From: Xanthomonas sp. AM6
GTDB taxonomy: Bacteria; Pseudomonadota; Gammaproteobacteria; Xanthomonadales; Xanthomonadaceae
Assembly (NCBI RefSeq): GCF_025665335.1
Contig: NZ_CP106869.1
Location: forward strand, 2,258,501-2,322,500
DNA: 64,000 nucleotides
Direction: 5' to 3'
Below are positions 1 through 10,267 of this stretch, one piece after another. The stretch's first letter is position 1. Every line of letters begins with the position of its first letter. The notes under the pieces were generated by a model that did not search any database, was not told where the DNA came from, and worked only from the letters and a program-made list of their open reading frames with translations. A program made the position numbers and the translations under genes.

Positions 1-1776
1 CTGCGCCGGCTCGCTCGCGGCCGGGGCCGGAGCCGGGCTTTCGCCGGCGCCGAAGATCCGCTTCAGCCAGCCGACCACGCCGGTGGCCGGGGCCGCGACG
101 GGGGCCGGAGCCGGAGCCTGCACCTGCACGGGCGCGGCGACCGGTTCGGGCGCCTCGACCACTTCGCGCACCGGGGCCGGCTGCGAGTGCTTCACGTTGG
201 TCACCGCGGGCGCCGGAATGTTGAGCTGCGCCTTGGTCAGCGCGTGCACCGGCAGCTTGCGCGGGGTGTTGCGCTGGTAGCTGGGCTTGGCGCTTTCCTC
301 GCCGAGCTCGTTCTCGCGCAGGCGGGTCACCTCGTAGTGCGGAGTGTGCAGCTGCTCGTCGGCGACGATGACGATCGGCGCGTCGTGGCGCTTCTCGATC
401 TCGCTGAGCGCGCGGCGCTTCTCGTTGAGCAGGTAGTTGGCGATCTCCACCGGGGCCTGTACCAGCACCTGCCCGGTGTTCTCCTTCATCGCGTGCTCTT
501 CGGCGACGCGGATGATCGACAGCGACATCGACTCGACGCTGCGCATGCGGCCGTGGCCGTCGCAGCGCGGGCACACGATCTGGCTGGACTCGCCCAGCGA
601 CGGGCGCAGGCGCTGGCGGCTCATCTCGAGCAGGCCGAAGCGCGAGATGCGCCCGATCTGCACCCGCGCGCGGTCGTACTTGAGCGCGTTCTGCAGGCGG
701 TTCTCGACTTCGCGCTGGTGCTTGTTGGAGGCCATGTCGATGAAGTCGATGACCACTAGGCCGCCGAGGTCGCGCAGGCGCAGCTGGCGCGCCACCTCTT
801 CGGCGGCCTCCAGGTTGGTCTGGAACGCGGTGTCCTCGATGTCGCTGCCCTTGGTCGCGCGCGAGGAGTTGACGTCCACCGCGGTCAGCGCCTCGGTCTG
901 GTCGACCACGATCGAGCCGCCGGAGGGCAGGCGCACGCTGCGCTCGTAGGCCGCCTCGATCTGCGATTCGATCTGGAAGCGGTTGAACAGCGGGATGTCG
1001 TCGGTGTAGTGCTTGAGCTTGCGCAGGCTCTGCGGCATCACCTGCTGCATGAACTCCTGGGCATCGCCGTACATCTCGGGGGTATCGACCAGGATCTCGC
1101 CGATGTCGGCGCGCAGGTAGTCGCGCAGGGCGCGGATGATCAGCCGCGATTCCTGGTAGATCAGGAACGGCGCCGGCTTGGCCAGGGCGGCCTCGGCGAT
1201 CGACTTCCAGACCTGCAGCAGGTAGTCCAGGTCCCACTGCAGTTCTTCGGCATCGCGGCCGACGCCGGCGGTGCGGATGATCACGCCCATGTCGTCGGGG
1301 ATGTTCAGCTTGTCCAGCGCTTCCTTCAGCGCGGCGCGGTCCTCGCCCTCGATCCGGCGCGAGACGCCGCCGGCGCTGGGCGAGTTCGGCATCAGCACCA
1401 TGTAGCGGCCGGCCAGGGAGATGAACGTGGTCAGCGCGGCGCCCTTGTTGCCGCGTTCCTCCTTGTCCACCTGGACCACCACTTCCTGGCCCTCGCGCAG
1501 CAGTTCGCGGATCGTCGCCTTGTTGTGGTCGACGCCGGCCTGGAAGTAATCGCGGGAGATTTCCTTCAGCGGCAGGAAGCCGTGGCGCTCGCCGCCGTAT
1601 TCGACGAAGGCGGCTTCGAGCGAGGGTTCGAGCCGGGTGATGCGGCCTTTGTAGATGTTGGACTTCTTCTGTTCCTTGGACGGCTGCTCGATGTCGATGT
1701 CGTACAGGGTCTGGCCGTCCACGATGGCCACACGCAGCTCTTCGGCCTGCGTGGCGTTGATCAGCATTCGCTTCAT
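1..1776 (-). CDS. rne: Ribonuclease E, C-terminus cut by window edge
   Basis: Essential endoribonuclease that processes rRNA and tRNA and starts mRNA decay; it acts at the inner membrane as the degradosome scaffold. The 592 visible codons begin [10 protein letters not shown] and show the S1 RNA-binding region (about residues 35-120), the DNase I-like catalytic part with AVDVNSSRA and VVIDFIDM, which carry the two metal-binding aspartates, and the zinc-link motif CPRC (C402, C405). A Pro/Ala/Val-rich stretch near residues 540-590 starts the disordered C-terminal half, which leaves the window. The ATG at 1776 is preceded by GAGGAAC on the minus strand. Divergent to rluC, the arrangement known in many gammaproteobacteria. 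RNase G is excluded by the C-terminal extension. Confidence 0.97.
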   Translation of the reverse strand, partial: MKRMLINATQAEELRVAIVDGQTLYDIDIEQPSKEQKKSNIYKGRITRLEPSLEAAFVEYGGERHGFLPLKEISRDYFQAGVDHNKATIRELLREGQEVVVQVDKEERGNKGAALTTFISLAGRYMVLMPNSPSAGGVSRRIEGEDRAALKEALDKLNIPDDMGVIIRTAGVGRDAEELQWDLDYLLQVWKSIAEAALAKPAPFLIYQESRLIIRALRDYLRADIGEILVDTPEMYGDAQEFMQQVMPQSLRKLKHYTDDIPLFNRFQIESQIEAAYERSVRLPSGGSIVVDQTEALTAVDVNSSRATKGSDIEDTAFQTNLEAAEEVARQLRLRDLGGLVVIDFIDMASNKHQREVENRLQNALKYDRARVQIGRISRFGLLEMSRQRLRPSLGESSQIVCPRCDGHGRMRSVESMSLSIIRVAEEHAMKENTGQVLVQAPVEIANYLLNEKRRALSEIEKRHDAPIVIVADEQLHTPHYEVTRLRENELGEESAKPSYQRNTPRKLPVHALTKAQLNIPAPAVTNVKHSQPAPVREVVEAPEPVAAPVQVQAPAPAPVAAPATGVVGWLKRIFGAGESPAPAPAASEPAQ

Positions 1777-2170
1777 TGTTGCGTTCCTCGCGCTGCTACC
1801 GCGCGGAACGCCATGGGGTTTCGCTTCTGGTCACGCTTCGCCGCCCATCGCGCAGGCGCGGGGAGGGCGGCTTGGGTTTCCAGCGCTACGACACCACGGC
1901 GAGCCGCGGGAGCGCTTCTTTCTTTTAGGTGGTTCAGGACCGGCGGCGACTCCAGCCAGGCTGGGCGCCGCACGGGGCATGTTCAGCGCGGACGCTTGCG
2001 GCGTCCGGCGATGGCCGGGCAGGCCGGTGAGCCGCTAACATGGCCGCCCCGGGGGCGGTGGTCGCGCACTGTGCCGGAATCGTCGCAAGCCGGGCTTCTG
2101 GCCCTTAGCTAACTTCCAACGAAATCAAACCCTTATCTCGCCCCCCGAGTGTAACAGAATAAACTGCCCG
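1777..2170. promoter_or_regulatory. rne/rluC divergent intergenic region
   Basis: 394 bases between two divergent starts. It must hold both promoters and probably a long rne 5' leader, since rne mRNA is autoregulated through its leader in E. coli. I see no convincing -35/-10 pair and no ORF with coding character. The rluC side (about 2105-2170) is distinctly AT-richer than its surroundings, which fits promoter DNA. Confidence 0.45.
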
Positions 2171-3163
2171 ATGACTTCCCCCCCGATCCCTCCCAAGCCG
2201 CGCGACGTCGCGACCAGTGCGGTGCGCATTCTCAAGGTCCCTGAAGACAGGGCGGGACAGCGCGTAGACAATTTCCTGCTCGGCCAGCTCAAGGGCGCCC
2301 CGCGCAGCCTGATCTACAAGCTGATGCGCAGCGGCCAGGTGCGGGTGAATGGGGGCCGCACCAAGGCCGAGCGCAAGCTGGAGGCGGGCGACGAGGTGCG
2401 CATCCCGCCGGTGCGGCTGAACGAAGAGGGCGAGAAGACCGCGCCGCCGGACGCGTTCATGGCCCGGCTGGAGGCGGCGATCGTCTACGAGGACGCGCGG
2501 CTGCTGGCGCTGAACAAGCCGTCCGGGGTCGCCAGCCATGGCGGCAGCGGGATCAGCTTCGGCGCCATCGAGACCCTGCGCGCCCTGCGCCCGAACCAGA
2601 GCCTGGAGCTGGTGCACCGGCTCGACCGCGACACCTCCGGGCTGCTGATCGTGGCCAAGAAGCGCTCGGCGCTGACCGAGATGCAGGCGCTGATGCGCGA
2701 GGACGACCGGGTCGAGGGTCGCGGCATCAGCAAGCGCTACCTGACCCTGCTGGCCGGGCGCATGCCCGACGGGGTGATGAGCGTGGACGCGCCGCTGCAC
2801 ATCGGCCTGCGCCAGGGCGGCGAGCGCCACGTGCAGGTGAACGCGGCCGGCAAGGAATCGCTGAGCCATTTCCGGGTGCTGGAGCGGCGCGGCGGGCACT
2901 CCTATTGCGAGGTGCGGATCGAGACCGGCCGCACCCACCAGATCCGCGTGCACGCGCAGCACCTGGGGCACCCGGTCGCCGGCGACGACAAGTACGGCGA
3001 TCCTGCAGTCAACAAGCGCCTGCGCGAGCAGATCGGGCTCAAGCGCCTGTTCCTGCATGCCGCGTCACTGGAGTTCACCCTCGACGGCGGCAAGACGCCC
3101 TATCTATTGAATGCGCCGCTGGCCGACGAACTGGCCGAGGCGCTGAACCGCCTGGGCGGCTGA
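2171..3163 (+). CDS. rluC: 23S rRNA pseudouridine synthase RluC
   Basis: Converts uridines 955, 2504 and 2580 of 23S rRNA to pseudouridine (E. coli numbering). The 330-residue protein has an S4 RNA-binding domain near residues 30-85 (RSLIYKLMRSGQVRVNGGR) and the RluA-family catalytic motif HRLDRDTSG with the nucleophile at D152, followed by the family motif GRTHQIRVH. RluC rather than RluD is favoured by the divergent rne neighbour. No clear Shine-Dalgarno sequence precedes the ATG, so the start is chosen on family length. Confidence 0.93.
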   Translation: MTSPPIPPKPRDVATSAVRILKVPEDRAGQRVDNFLLGQLKGAPRSLIYKLMRSGQVRVNGGRTKAERKLEAGDEVRIPPVRLNEEGEKTAPPDAFMARLEAAIVYEDARLLALNKPSGVASHGGSGISFGAIETLRALRPNQSLELVHRLDRDTSGLLIVAKKRSALTEMQALMREDDRVEGRGISKRYLTLLAGRMPDGVMSVDAPLHIGLRQGGERHVQVNAAGKESLSHFRVLERRGGHSYCEVRIETGRTHQIRVHAQHLGHPVAGDDKYGDPAVNKRLREQIGLKRLFLHAASLEFTLDGGKTPYLLNAPLADELAEALNRLGG

Positions 3164-3298
3164 GCGCCGGGCGAGCCGGCTGGCGTTGCGCGGGCAGGTT
3201 GGCCAGGTCGTTCTTGATCTGGTCGGCGTCGCGGCGCCGACCAGCCGCTGGCGCCGGTTGCTGCGAGCGAGGACGCCGCCACCGGTGCGGGTGGGCAT

Positions 3299-5080
3299 TT
3301 ATCCGTCGCGCTTGTCGTGCTCGTGTCCGTGGCGGGGCTCGGAGTGCGCTTGTGCCGGCCGCGGGGCCGGGCGCGGCGCGGGCGCGGGCGCGTGCATGGG
3401 CTGCGGCCGCGGTGGCGCGATCCGGGCCATGCGCTGCTCCTGCAGCGGCGGCCGCTGCTGTTCCTGTCGCGGCATGGCCTGAACACGCTCCGGGAACTCC
3501 CGCATCGCTGCCTCCCGGTGCGTGGGTGCCGGCTGCTGGGCACTGAAGGCGGCGAGCGGGTGCGGTGCCTGCCGTGGCGGCTCGGGGGCGAACCGGGCCT
3601 GCTGCGCACGCGGATCGTCGCGGTGCGGTGCCGGCATGGACATCGCCTGTGCCGCAGGCGCCGTCCGCATGCTCGGCATCGGCGCGTTGCCGCGCATCGC
3701 CTGGAGCATGTCGCGCCGCCGCGCTTCAGCGGCGTTGGCCATCGGCAGCGCGTGGCGGGGATCGGCCGCGGATATCGGCATGGGCGCGTGTGGCGATTGC
3801 GCGAACGGCGGCTGCGCATGCGCCTCGCGTGCGGCAGCCGTAACGTTCGCGCCGTTCAGCCCAGGCAGCGGCGGCCGCTGCACCGCGTTCGCCACGACCG
3901 GGCGACCCGGCTGCAGCATCCGTTCATTGAAATGCGGCGTGGACAGCTGCGCATAGTCGACCGCGCGGCGTGGCGTCGCCGCCGGTGCGAACTGCGGTGC
4001 GGGGCCGCGCGGGGTCTGGGCCAGATGCGGCGCCAGGGCGATGGCGGCCGCACCCGCAGGCAGCGCCGCCTGCGGCGGAACGCTGCGGTTGTCGTCATGC
4101 ACGAAGCGGCGCGTGTCGATCCGGTTGTTGGTGATGGTGTTGACGATGGTGGTGCGCGGCGCATAGACGCGGTTCTGGTAAACCACGTAGTGCGGCGCCG
4201 AGGGCGGGGCGTTCCAGTTCATGCCCCAGCTGTTCCAGCCCCAGCGGTGCCAGGCCGGCGCCGGCGCAAGCCAGCCCAGCGGGCCGTGGTGGCGGTGCTC
4301 GAGCGCGTCGCCGACCAGCACGCCGACGCCGAAGGAGACGATGCCGGCGGTGACCAGGTCGCCTTCGCTGTACGGCCGCGGGCGATAGCGGTACGCGCGG
4401 TAGACGTCGACCGGCGCGCCGTAGACCACGTCCGGGTCGTAGCGCGGGACATAGACCACGTCCGGCTGCGCCGGTTCGATGACGATGGTCTGCGGCGGCG
4501 GCGGGATCCGGTCGTCGGCGTAGGTCGGCTCCACCAGCGTGCGCCGCACCACCTGCACGCGTTGCTGCGGCGTGCTGCGCAGGTGGCCCTGCGCCTGCGC
4601 GCGGCCGCGCATGACCTGGATCGCGTCGAGCACCTCGTTGGGGTCGTGCGCATAGGCGTCGCCGAGCGCGCGGGTCCAGTCGCCGTTGCCGGCCAGTTGG
4701 GCGACCACCTCGGGAAACGCGATCAGCGCCTTGACGCTGGGATCCCACGGCTGCGCCGCGGCCGCCTGCAGGCGGTCGGCGGCGGCCACGCCGCTGTTGT
4801 TGCGCAGCCAGGTTTCGGCGTCGGCGAGCTGGTCCGGGTACACCGAGGCGGCCAGGGTCTGCGCGAGCAGCTTGTCGGGGAACAGCGCGATCGGCGCCAC
4901 CAGCTTGTACAGCTGGTCGGCGCTGGGCGGCACGTACGGCGCTGGCGCGGGAGCGGCGGTCGCCGCGGCCGGTGCCGGCGGCGCCGGTGGTTGCCGCTGG
5001 CAGGCGCTCAGCGCCAGGACGCTCGCGGCGGTGGCCAGCGCCAGTGCCAGCCTGGTGGACGGCAGGGAGCGGGTTTCCAT
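3299..5080 (-). CDS. DUF3300-containing lipoprotein
   Basis: 593 residues. The N-terminus METRSLPSTR leads into a hydrophobic stretch and a lipobox (LSAC), so it is probably a lipoprotein. Residues about 50-260 resemble DUF3300 (LAPIALFPDKLLAQTL-like segment, then PDVVYVPRYDPDVVYG). After a short hydrophobic stretch the C-terminal half is low-complexity, rich in Pro, Ala, His, Arg and Met, and ends in a His/Asp/Lys tail. The function of the family is unknown; an envelope location is inferred. The ATG at 5080 has GAGAGG upstream; a longer frame to 5143 starts without a site and lacks the signal. Downstream of zupT on the same strand with a 123-base gap. Confidence 0.82.
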   Translation of the reverse strand: METRSLPSTRLALALATAASVLALSACQRQPPAPPAPAAATAAPAPAPYVPPSADQLYKLVAPIALFPDKLLAQTLAASVYPDQLADAETWLRNNSGVAAADRLQAAAAQPWDPSVKALIAFPEVVAQLAGNGDWTRALGDAYAHDPNEVLDAIQVMRGRAQAQGHLRSTPQQRVQVVRRTLVEPTYADDRIPPPPQTIVIEPAQPDVVYVPRYDPDVVYGAPVDVYRAYRYRPRPYSEGDLVTAGIVSFGVGVLVGDALEHRHHGPLGWLAPAPAWHRWGWNSWGMNWNAPPSAPHYVVYQNRVYAPRTTIVNTITNNRIDTRRFVHDDNRSVPPQAALPAGAAAIALAPHLAQTPRGPAPQFAPAATPRRAVDYAQLSTPHFNERMLQPGRPVVANAVQRPPLPGLNGANVTAAAREAHAQPPFAQSPHAPMPISAADPRHALPMANAAEARRRDMLQAMRGNAPMPSMRTAPAAQAMSMPAPHRDDPRAQQARFAPEPPRQAPHPLAAFSAQQPAPTHREAAMREFPERVQAMPRQEQQRPPLQEQRMARIAPPRPQPMHAPAPAPRPAPRPAQAHSEPRHGHEHDKRDG

Positions 5081-5203
5081 GCTGCACCTCTCGACACGCT
5101 GTTCGACGATGCGCGCAGGATGCGCAGGCCTGCATGTCTGCAAGCTTTCTTCGGCCGCGCCTGCGCCATGCCGCGCTGGCCTGCGTTCAGCCGCGCGGCC
5201 GGC

Positions 5204-6025
5204 TCAGGGCGTGGTGGACAGGCGGAACAGCACCAGGCTCAGCGCCAGCGTGGCCATGCCGGCGACCAGCCCGTACACGGTCTCGTGGCCCTTGGCGTAG
5301 CGCTTGGCCGCGGGCAGCAGTTCGTCCAGGGCCAGGAACACCATTACCCCGGCGATGACCCCGAACACCGCGCCGAAGATCGCCTCGGACAGGAACTGCG
5401 ACAGCGCCACGTAGCCGATGATCGCGCCGATCGGCTCGGCCAGGCCCGACAGCAGGCTGGCGGCGAAGGCGTAGGACTTGCGCCCGGTGGCGTAGTGCAC
5501 CGGCACCGCGATGGCGATGCCTTCGGGAATGTTGTGCACGGCGATCGCGAACGCCAGTGGCATGCCGACGGTAGGGCTCTCCAGCGTGGCGAAGAACGTC
5601 GCTAGGCCTTCGGGGAAATTGTGCGCGGTGATCGCCACCGCGGTCAGCAGGCCGACGCGCTTGATGTAGGCGCGGTTGTCCTCCCGGAACAGGGGGTCCT
5701 TGGCGTTGAGGCTTTCGTGCGGGTTGGGCACCAGCCGGTCGATCACCACGATCAGCGCCATGCCGGCCAGGAACGCCAGGGTGGCGTAGGCATAGCCCAG
5801 GTTCGGATCGAAGGCTTTGGTGAACGAGGTGATCGACTTGCCGAGGATCTCGGTCAGCGACACGTACACCATCGCGCCGCCGGCGAAGGCCAGGCCGAAG
5901 GCGAGCAGGCGCGGGTTGGGGCCCTTGGTGAACAGCACCAGCACGCTGCCCAGCGCAGTGGCCAGGCCGGCGGCCAGGGTGACCGCCAGGGCGATCCAGA
6001 CGTTGTGCAACGGAATATCCAGCAT
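5204..6025 (-). CDS. zupT: ZIP-family divalent metal transporter (ZupT-like)
   Basis: Inner-membrane importer of zinc and other divalent cations. The 273-residue protein has about eight membrane segments and the two ZIP signature stretches, AHNFPEGLATF in TM4 and VHNIPEGIAIAVP in TM5, whose His, Asn, Pro and Glu residues line the metal site. The ATG at 6025 is preceded by an AGGAG-type site. A hydrophilic loop (residues about 100-125, RLVPNPHESL) lies between TM3 and TM4. Related bacterial ZIPs of the same length (GufA type) cannot be fully excluded. Confidence 0.88.
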   Translation of the reverse strand: MLDIPLHNVWIALAVTLAAGLATALGSVLVLFTKGPNPRLLAFGLAFAGGAMVYVSLTEILGKSITSFTKAFDPNLGYAYATLAFLAGMALIVVIDRLVPNPHESLNAKDPLFREDNRAYIKRVGLLTAVAITAHNFPEGLATFFATLESPTVGMPLAFAIAVHNIPEGIAIAVPVHYATGRKSYAFAASLLSGLAEPIGAIIGYVALSQFLSEAIFGAVFGVIAGVMVFLALDELLPAAKRYAKGHETVYGLVAGMATLALSLVLFRLSTTP

Positions 6026-6142
6026 GCGCCAGTCGGCTCCTGTGTCGGGACGGCGATGAAAGCGGGCGCGGGGCTGGCGGAGTGTGAAGACGGCGCACCG
6101 CCGTGGCCGGCGGAGCGCTCGCGGGGCGGCGCGCGGGCCGGC

Positions 6143-6595
6143 TCAGCCGGCGCCGTGCGCCTGCGCATCGAGCGCGAAACAGCGGTCCGGACGCGGTTGC
6201 GGCACGGTGAAGTTGACCGGCACCTGGATCGTCCACGGCACCGCCTTGCCGTTGCGGGTGGCGGGCTTGAACACCCATTCGCGCACGCGCTCCTGCGCCG
6301 AGGCGTCGAGCTTGGGCTGGCCGCTGCTGCCGACCAGCTGCACGTCGGTCGGCTTGCCCTCAACGCCGACCACCACCTTCAGCACCACCTTGCCGCCGAG
6401 CCCGGCGCAGGCCAGTTCGATCGGGTAGTCCGGCGGCGGGGTCTGCACCGCGGCGACGTCGGTCGGCGGCGCCGCCACGGCCTGGGTCTGCGACTGCTCG
6501 GACTTGCCGCAGCCGCCCAGCAGCAAGGCCGCCGCAAGGCCGGCGAGCGTCGGGAGGCGCACGAAACGAGGGGACAGGACGGGCATGGGAGTCAT
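6143..6595 (-). CDS. TonB C-terminal domain lipoprotein
   Basis: 150 residues. An N-terminal signal ends in a lipobox (LLGGC at about residue 28), followed by a short Gln/Ala/Pro linker and a TonB C-terminal type domain ([43 protein letters not shown] by parts). TonB itself is anchored by a transmembrane helix, so a lipid-anchored TonB-like domain is more likely an accessory or a periplasmic protein of unknown role. The start ATG overlaps the stop of the upstream pterin dehydratase gene (ATGA), so translation is probably coupled. An alternative ATG lies 9 bases downstream. Confidence 0.78.
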   Translation of the reverse strand: MTPMPVLSPRFVRLPTLAGLAAALLLGGCGKSEQSQTQAVAAPPTDVAAVQTPPPDYPIELACAGLGGKVVLKVVVGVEGKPTDVQLVGSSGQPKLDASAQERVREWVFKPATRNGKAVPWTIQVPVNFTVPQPRPDRCFALDAQAHGAG

Positions 6596-6933
6596 TCCGG
6601 AAGGGCCGACGCCTTGGCGGCGCAGATGAAGTCGTTTTCGCTGAGGCCGCCGACGTCGTGGGTGGAATAGCGCACCACCACGCGGTCGTAGTGCACGCCC
6701 AGGTCGGGGTGGTGGTCCTCGCGGTGCGCGATCCAGGCCAGCGCGTTCACGAACGCCAGCGTGCGGTAGTAGTCGGGGAAGCGGAACGTGCGGCTGATCG
6801 CCATGCCGTTCTCGACCAATTCCCAGCCGGGCACCTGCGGCAGCAATTCGGCCAGGCGCGCCTGGGTGAGCTTGTATTCGCTGCCCTTGCAGGGCGAGCA
6901 ATGGGCCCGTTCGAGCGGGATCAGGTCGTTCAT
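6592..6933 (-). CDS. phhB: Pterin-4a-carbinolamine dehydratase
   Basis: Dehydrates 4a-hydroxytetrahydrobiopterin during regeneration of the pterin cofactor of phenylalanine hydroxylase. The 113-residue protein has the family pattern in order: [18 protein letters not shown], then [12 protein letters not shown], then [17 protein letters not shown], with the catalytic histidines in the HREDHHPD segment, then [11 protein letters not shown]. The ATG at 6933 has AGAGG seven bases upstream; the frame runs further up without a site. Overlaps the TonB-like lipoprotein gene by four bases. Confidence 0.93.
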   Translation of the reverse strand: MNDLIPLERAHCSPCKGSEYKLTQARLAELLPQVPGWELVENGMAISRTFRFPDYYRTLAFVNALAWIAHREDHHPDLGVHYDRVVVRYSTHDVGGLSENDFICAAKASALPE

Positions 6934-7024
6934 GTTCGGAACCTCTGCGGCGGGGCGGCTGAACGCGCCGGCCAAGGGAAACGCCCGCGGTGAGCCGGGG
7001 GCGTGGAAGCGCTAGAATAACCGC

Positions 7025-7621
7025 ATGATCCAGATCTCCGACAACGCGCAGACCCATTTCCGCAAACTGCTCGAACGCGAGGCCGTGCCCGGCATGGGCG
7101 TGCGCCTGAGCGCGGTCGATCCCGGCACCGCACGCGCCGACGCGCGGCTGGAGTTCGCCGAACCGGCGGACCTGGCCGGCGACGAATGGGCGATCGACTG
7201 CGCCGGCTTCACCCTGTACGTCGCCGCCGACAGCGTCGGCTGGCTGGACGGCGCGGAGATCGACTACGTCACCCAGGGCACCGGCCAGCAGCTGACGATC
7301 AAGGCACCGAAGATCAAGGGCGAGGCGCCGGGCGAGGCCGCCTCGCTGGTCGAGCGGGTGCGCTGGGTGGTCGAGAACGAGGTCAACCCGCAGCTCGCCC
7401 AGCACGGCGGCCGGGTGGCGGTGCAGGAAGTGTCGGCCGAGGGCGTGGTGCTGCTGCGCTTCGGCGGCGGCTGCCACGGCTGCGGCATGGCCGACGTGAC
7501 CTTGAAGCAGGGCATCGAGAAGACGCTGATGGGGCGCGTGCCGGGCATCACCGCCGTGCGCGACGCCACCGACCACGACAGTGGCAGCGCGCCGTACATC
7601 CCGCGCGACACCGCGGCCTGA
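7025..7621 (+). CDS. nfuA: Fe-S biogenesis protein NfuA
   Basis: Carries and delivers [4Fe-4S] clusters to apo-proteins. The 198-residue protein has an N-terminal A-type-like domain that lacks the cluster cysteines (residues 1-100) and a C-terminal Nfu domain with the motif [18 protein letters not shown]; the C-x2-C pair coordinates a cluster at the dimer interface. Length matches E. coli NfuA (191). Divergent from phhB with about 90 bases between them, so it has its own promoter. The next gene begins about 16 bases after its stop. Confidence 0.95.
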   Translation: MIQISDNAQTHFRKLLEREAVPGMGVRLSAVDPGTARADARLEFAEPADLAGDEWAIDCAGFTLYVAADSVGWLDGAEIDYVTQGTGQQLTIKAPKIKGEAPGEAASLVERVRWVVENEVNPQLAQHGGRVAVQEVSAEGVVLLRFGGGCHGCGMADVTLKQGIEKTLMGRVPGITAVRDATDHDSGSAPYIPRDTAA

Positions 7622-7637
7622 TTCCTCCGCACCGCCG

Positions 7638-9336
7638 GTGACGCGCGCCACCGACATCCTCGACGCGCTGTTGGCGCGCTCGCCACGCAAGCTGCTGCGC
7701 GATCGCCGGACCGGCCTGCCTTACGGCTGGGCGCACTGGATCGCCTCGCAGCCGGTGGCGCCACGCCCGTTCGTGTCCTCCGAACTGATCGCGGCGCTGC
7801 CGCAGCCGCCGCCGGCGCCGCGCGTGCGCTTGCCGGCACTGAGCGCCTGGCAGGCATTCCGGCGCCTGTGGTGGCAGGACTGGGAGCCGGCACCGTACGA
7901 CCAGCGCTGGTGGCGGCGGATCGCGGCGCTGGTCAGCCTGGCGCTGCACCTGCTGTTCGCGCTGTTCCTGCTGTGGGTGGCGTTCGTGCGCTTGCTGCCG
8001 CCGCGCCCGGACGCGGGCGAGGCCGGGCGCGTGCAGGTGGAATTCGTCGGCCGCGGCACGCCGGCCGAGACCGGTGGCGGGGCGGCCGCGCAAGATGCCG
8101 CCGCCGCTGCCGCCACGCAGCAGGCGCAGGCGGCTGCGGCACGCGCGCCAGGCCGTGGCGGCCGCCACGGCGCAGACCGACGCCGCGGCGGCGCGTGCCG
8201 ACTCCGCGGCGCCCGCCGCAGGCGCCGCGCAGGCCGTGTCCAGCCCGCCGCCTCCGCCGCCGGAGCAGCCGCTGCAGGTCACCGAGACCGAACAGCCGAG
8301 CCGCGATTTCGTGCTGCCGCCGCCCAGCGTGCGCGAACCGGCGCTGGCGCCGCGCGAGATCGCGCCGCCGAGCGTGCAGGTGACCGAGCGCGAGGTCGAG
8401 GTGGTCACCGAAGTGCCCGTCGTGGCGCAGATCCGTCCGCGCGAAGTGCCGCTGCCGGGCCCGCCCGCGCCGCAGGTGCAGGTGCGCGAGCGCGAAGTGC
8501 CGGCGCCGCTGCCGCAGGTCCAATTGCAGGTGCCGCAGATCCGCCCGCGCGATCCCGTGCCGACGCTGCGCAGCGCGCAGGCGCCGCAGGTGCGTCAGAT
8601 CGAACTGCCGACGCCCGCCACGCCGGCGCCGGCCGTGGCGCCGCCAGCGGCTCCGTCGGAGGCGGCGGCAAGCGCGGCGGCGAACGCCGCGGCCTCCACG
8701 CAGCCGGCACCCCAGGCCAGCGCCGCCCAGGGCCAGGCCGAGAGCCGGGCGCCGGCCGGTAGCGGCGCCGCGCCGCCCGGCAGCCAGGCGGCGGCGCCGG
8801 GCAGCGGCCCGGCCGCGGTCGCGCGCGATGGCGGCTGGGCGACGCCGCAGCGCGGCGACGACTGGGGCGCGTCGGCACGCAACCGCGCCGGCGACGCCGG
8901 TGCCGGCGCCAGCCAGCGCAACGGCCTGTTCAACGGCGACGGCAGCGTGCGCGTGCCGGGCGAGGGGCAGGGCAAGGCCGCCGCGCCGCGCGGCGCGCCC
9001 GGCACCGAGACCGACAGCTGGTCGCGCGACCAGATCGCCAATGCCGGCCAGTGGCTCAAGCGCCCGCCCTACGACTACAAGCCGACTTCGTTCGACAAGT
9101 ACTGGCTGCCGAACGCGACGCTGCTGGAGGAATGGGTGCGGCGCGGCATCAAGACCGTCAACATCCCGATTCCCGGTACCACCAGCAGCATTTCCTGCGT
9201 GGTCTCGATCCTGCAGTTGGGCGGCGGCTGCGGCATCACCGATCCGAACCTAAACGACCAGCCCGCCGGCGCGCGGCCGCCGCCGGACGTGCCGTTCAAG
9301 CCGGGCCTGCAGGACGACAACGGCAGCGTGAGATAG
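7638..9336 (+). pseudogene. Transmembrane repetitive protein, single frameshift
   Basis: Two overlapping frames make one protein of about 565 residues. The first frame (GTG 7638, VTRATDILDALLARSP) runs through a soluble part rich in Trp and a single membrane helix (ALHLLFALFLLWVAFVRLL, about residues 101-119) into an Ala/Gln-rich stretch. Near 8142-8149 that frame turns into Arg/Gly nonsense, while the next frame continues the Ala-rich text (QAVAAATAQTDAAAARADS) and runs through Pro/Glu/Val repeats (REVPLPGP, REREVPAP) to a conserved C-terminal domain with GWATPQRGDDWG, WLPNATLLEEWVRRGIK and VVSILQLGGGCGI. Dropping one C at about 8148 restores a single frame. It resembles a Xanthomonas protein usually named transmembrane repetitive protein; function unknown. 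Real frameshift or sequencing error cannot be told apart here. Confidence 0.72.
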
Positions 9337-9798
9337 GCGTCGGCAGCGCGCGGTCACGGTGCGCGGATCGCGCCAGCGCGGTGCGCGCGCGGATCTGCGC
9401 CTCGTGCGTGCGACCTTCCGGACCGATCCTGGCGGCGCGCGGCGAACGGGAGCCGCAGGCGAGGATCGGTGCGCAGCGTGGCGGCGTCTTGCGCCATCGG
9501 CGGCGGGCCGTCGCCCTGGTTGTCTTTGCGCTGCGGCGTTCGCTCGACTGCAGCCGCGGCGTGCAGGCGACAACCGCGGCTGCGCATGCGGCATCCGCGA
9601 CGATCGTGTGGTGTCCGTGCGCAACGCGCATCGCGACGGAATCGGCACTGAGCGCAGCGGGAACGCTTGCATCGGCGCAGATCGCGCGCCGGCGCGCTTG
9701 AGTCCGTGCCCGTACAGCGACGGCCATGCGGCACTGGCCGCGGTCGCCATCGCGGACCGCGGCGGGAAGCGGCGCCGGCGAAACGCCGGCGGCCGCGG
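9337..9798. other. Intergenic region without recognisable gene
   Basis: 462 bases between the convergent repetitive-protein gene and the cytochrome c gene. Several frames are open on both strands, but their translations are Arg/Ala-rich and unlike any family I know, as expected from high GC. No clear terminator with a T-run was found. Confidence 0.5.
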
Positions 9799-10260
9799 TT
9801 ACTTCAGGTCGTGCATGTCGCGCAGCTGGGTGGCGCGCGAACCGAAGTAGGCCGCCAGGTCGGCGATGTCCTGGTCGCTGAGCGGCGCGGCCTGCGGCGT
9901 CATCAGCGCATGCTGGCGATCGCCGGTGCGGTACGCCTGCAGCGCATGCGCGACGTAGTCGCCGTACTGGCCGCCGAGCTTGGGATAGGTCGGATCGATC
10001 GGCGCGTTGCCGTCGGCGCCGTGGCAGTCGATGCAGCTCTGCCCGGTGGCCTTGCCCTTGGCCTGGGCCAGCTTCTCGCCGGCGGCGATGCGTCCGCTGG
10101 GCAGGCCGGCGGAGGAGCCGGAACCGTGTTCGCCGCTGGCATGGCCGGGGTCGCCGGCGGACTGGCTGGTGGATTCAACCTGCGATTGCGAACATGCCCC
10201 CAACCACAGGGCAGCAAGCAGGACGATGGCGGGACGCAGTGCGTGCTCGGCTTTCGGCAT
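9799..10260 (-). CDS. Class I cytochrome c lipoprotein
   Basis: 153 residues with a lipobox (LGAC near residue 22), a Ser/Gly/His linker and one cytochrome c domain: haem site CIDCH, then NAPIDPTYPKLGGQYGDYVAHALQAYR and the C-terminal M-x-P region (HALMTPQAAPLSDQDIADLAAYF) that supplies the axial methionine. Probably a membrane-anchored periplasmic electron carrier of the c4/c5 type. Sits 7 bases downstream of a second cytochrome c gene on the same strand, so the two form an operon. Confidence 0.88.
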   Translation of the reverse strand: MPKAEHALRPAIVLLAALWLGACSQSQVESTSQSAGDPGHASGEHGSGSSAGLPSGRIAAGEKLAQAKGKATGQSCIDCHGADGNAPIDPTYPKLGGQYGDYVAHALQAYRTGDRQHALMTPQAAPLSDQDIADLAAYFGSRATQLRDMHDLK

Positions 10261-10267
10261 GGGAAGG

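Noticed and set aside
1009-2112. Plus-strand frame across the rne start and the intergenic region
   Set aside because: Mostly antisense to rne; the part in the spacer has no ribosome site or conserved text.
3317-5605. Long open frame on the plus strand opposite the DUF3300 gene (762 codons)
   Set aside because: His/Arg/Val-rich translation without motifs, no ribosome site; an antisense shadow of a GC-rich gene.
9337-9798. Hypothetical genes in the spacer after the repetitive-protein gene
   Set aside because: Frames on both strands have similar length and no start signals or family resemblance.
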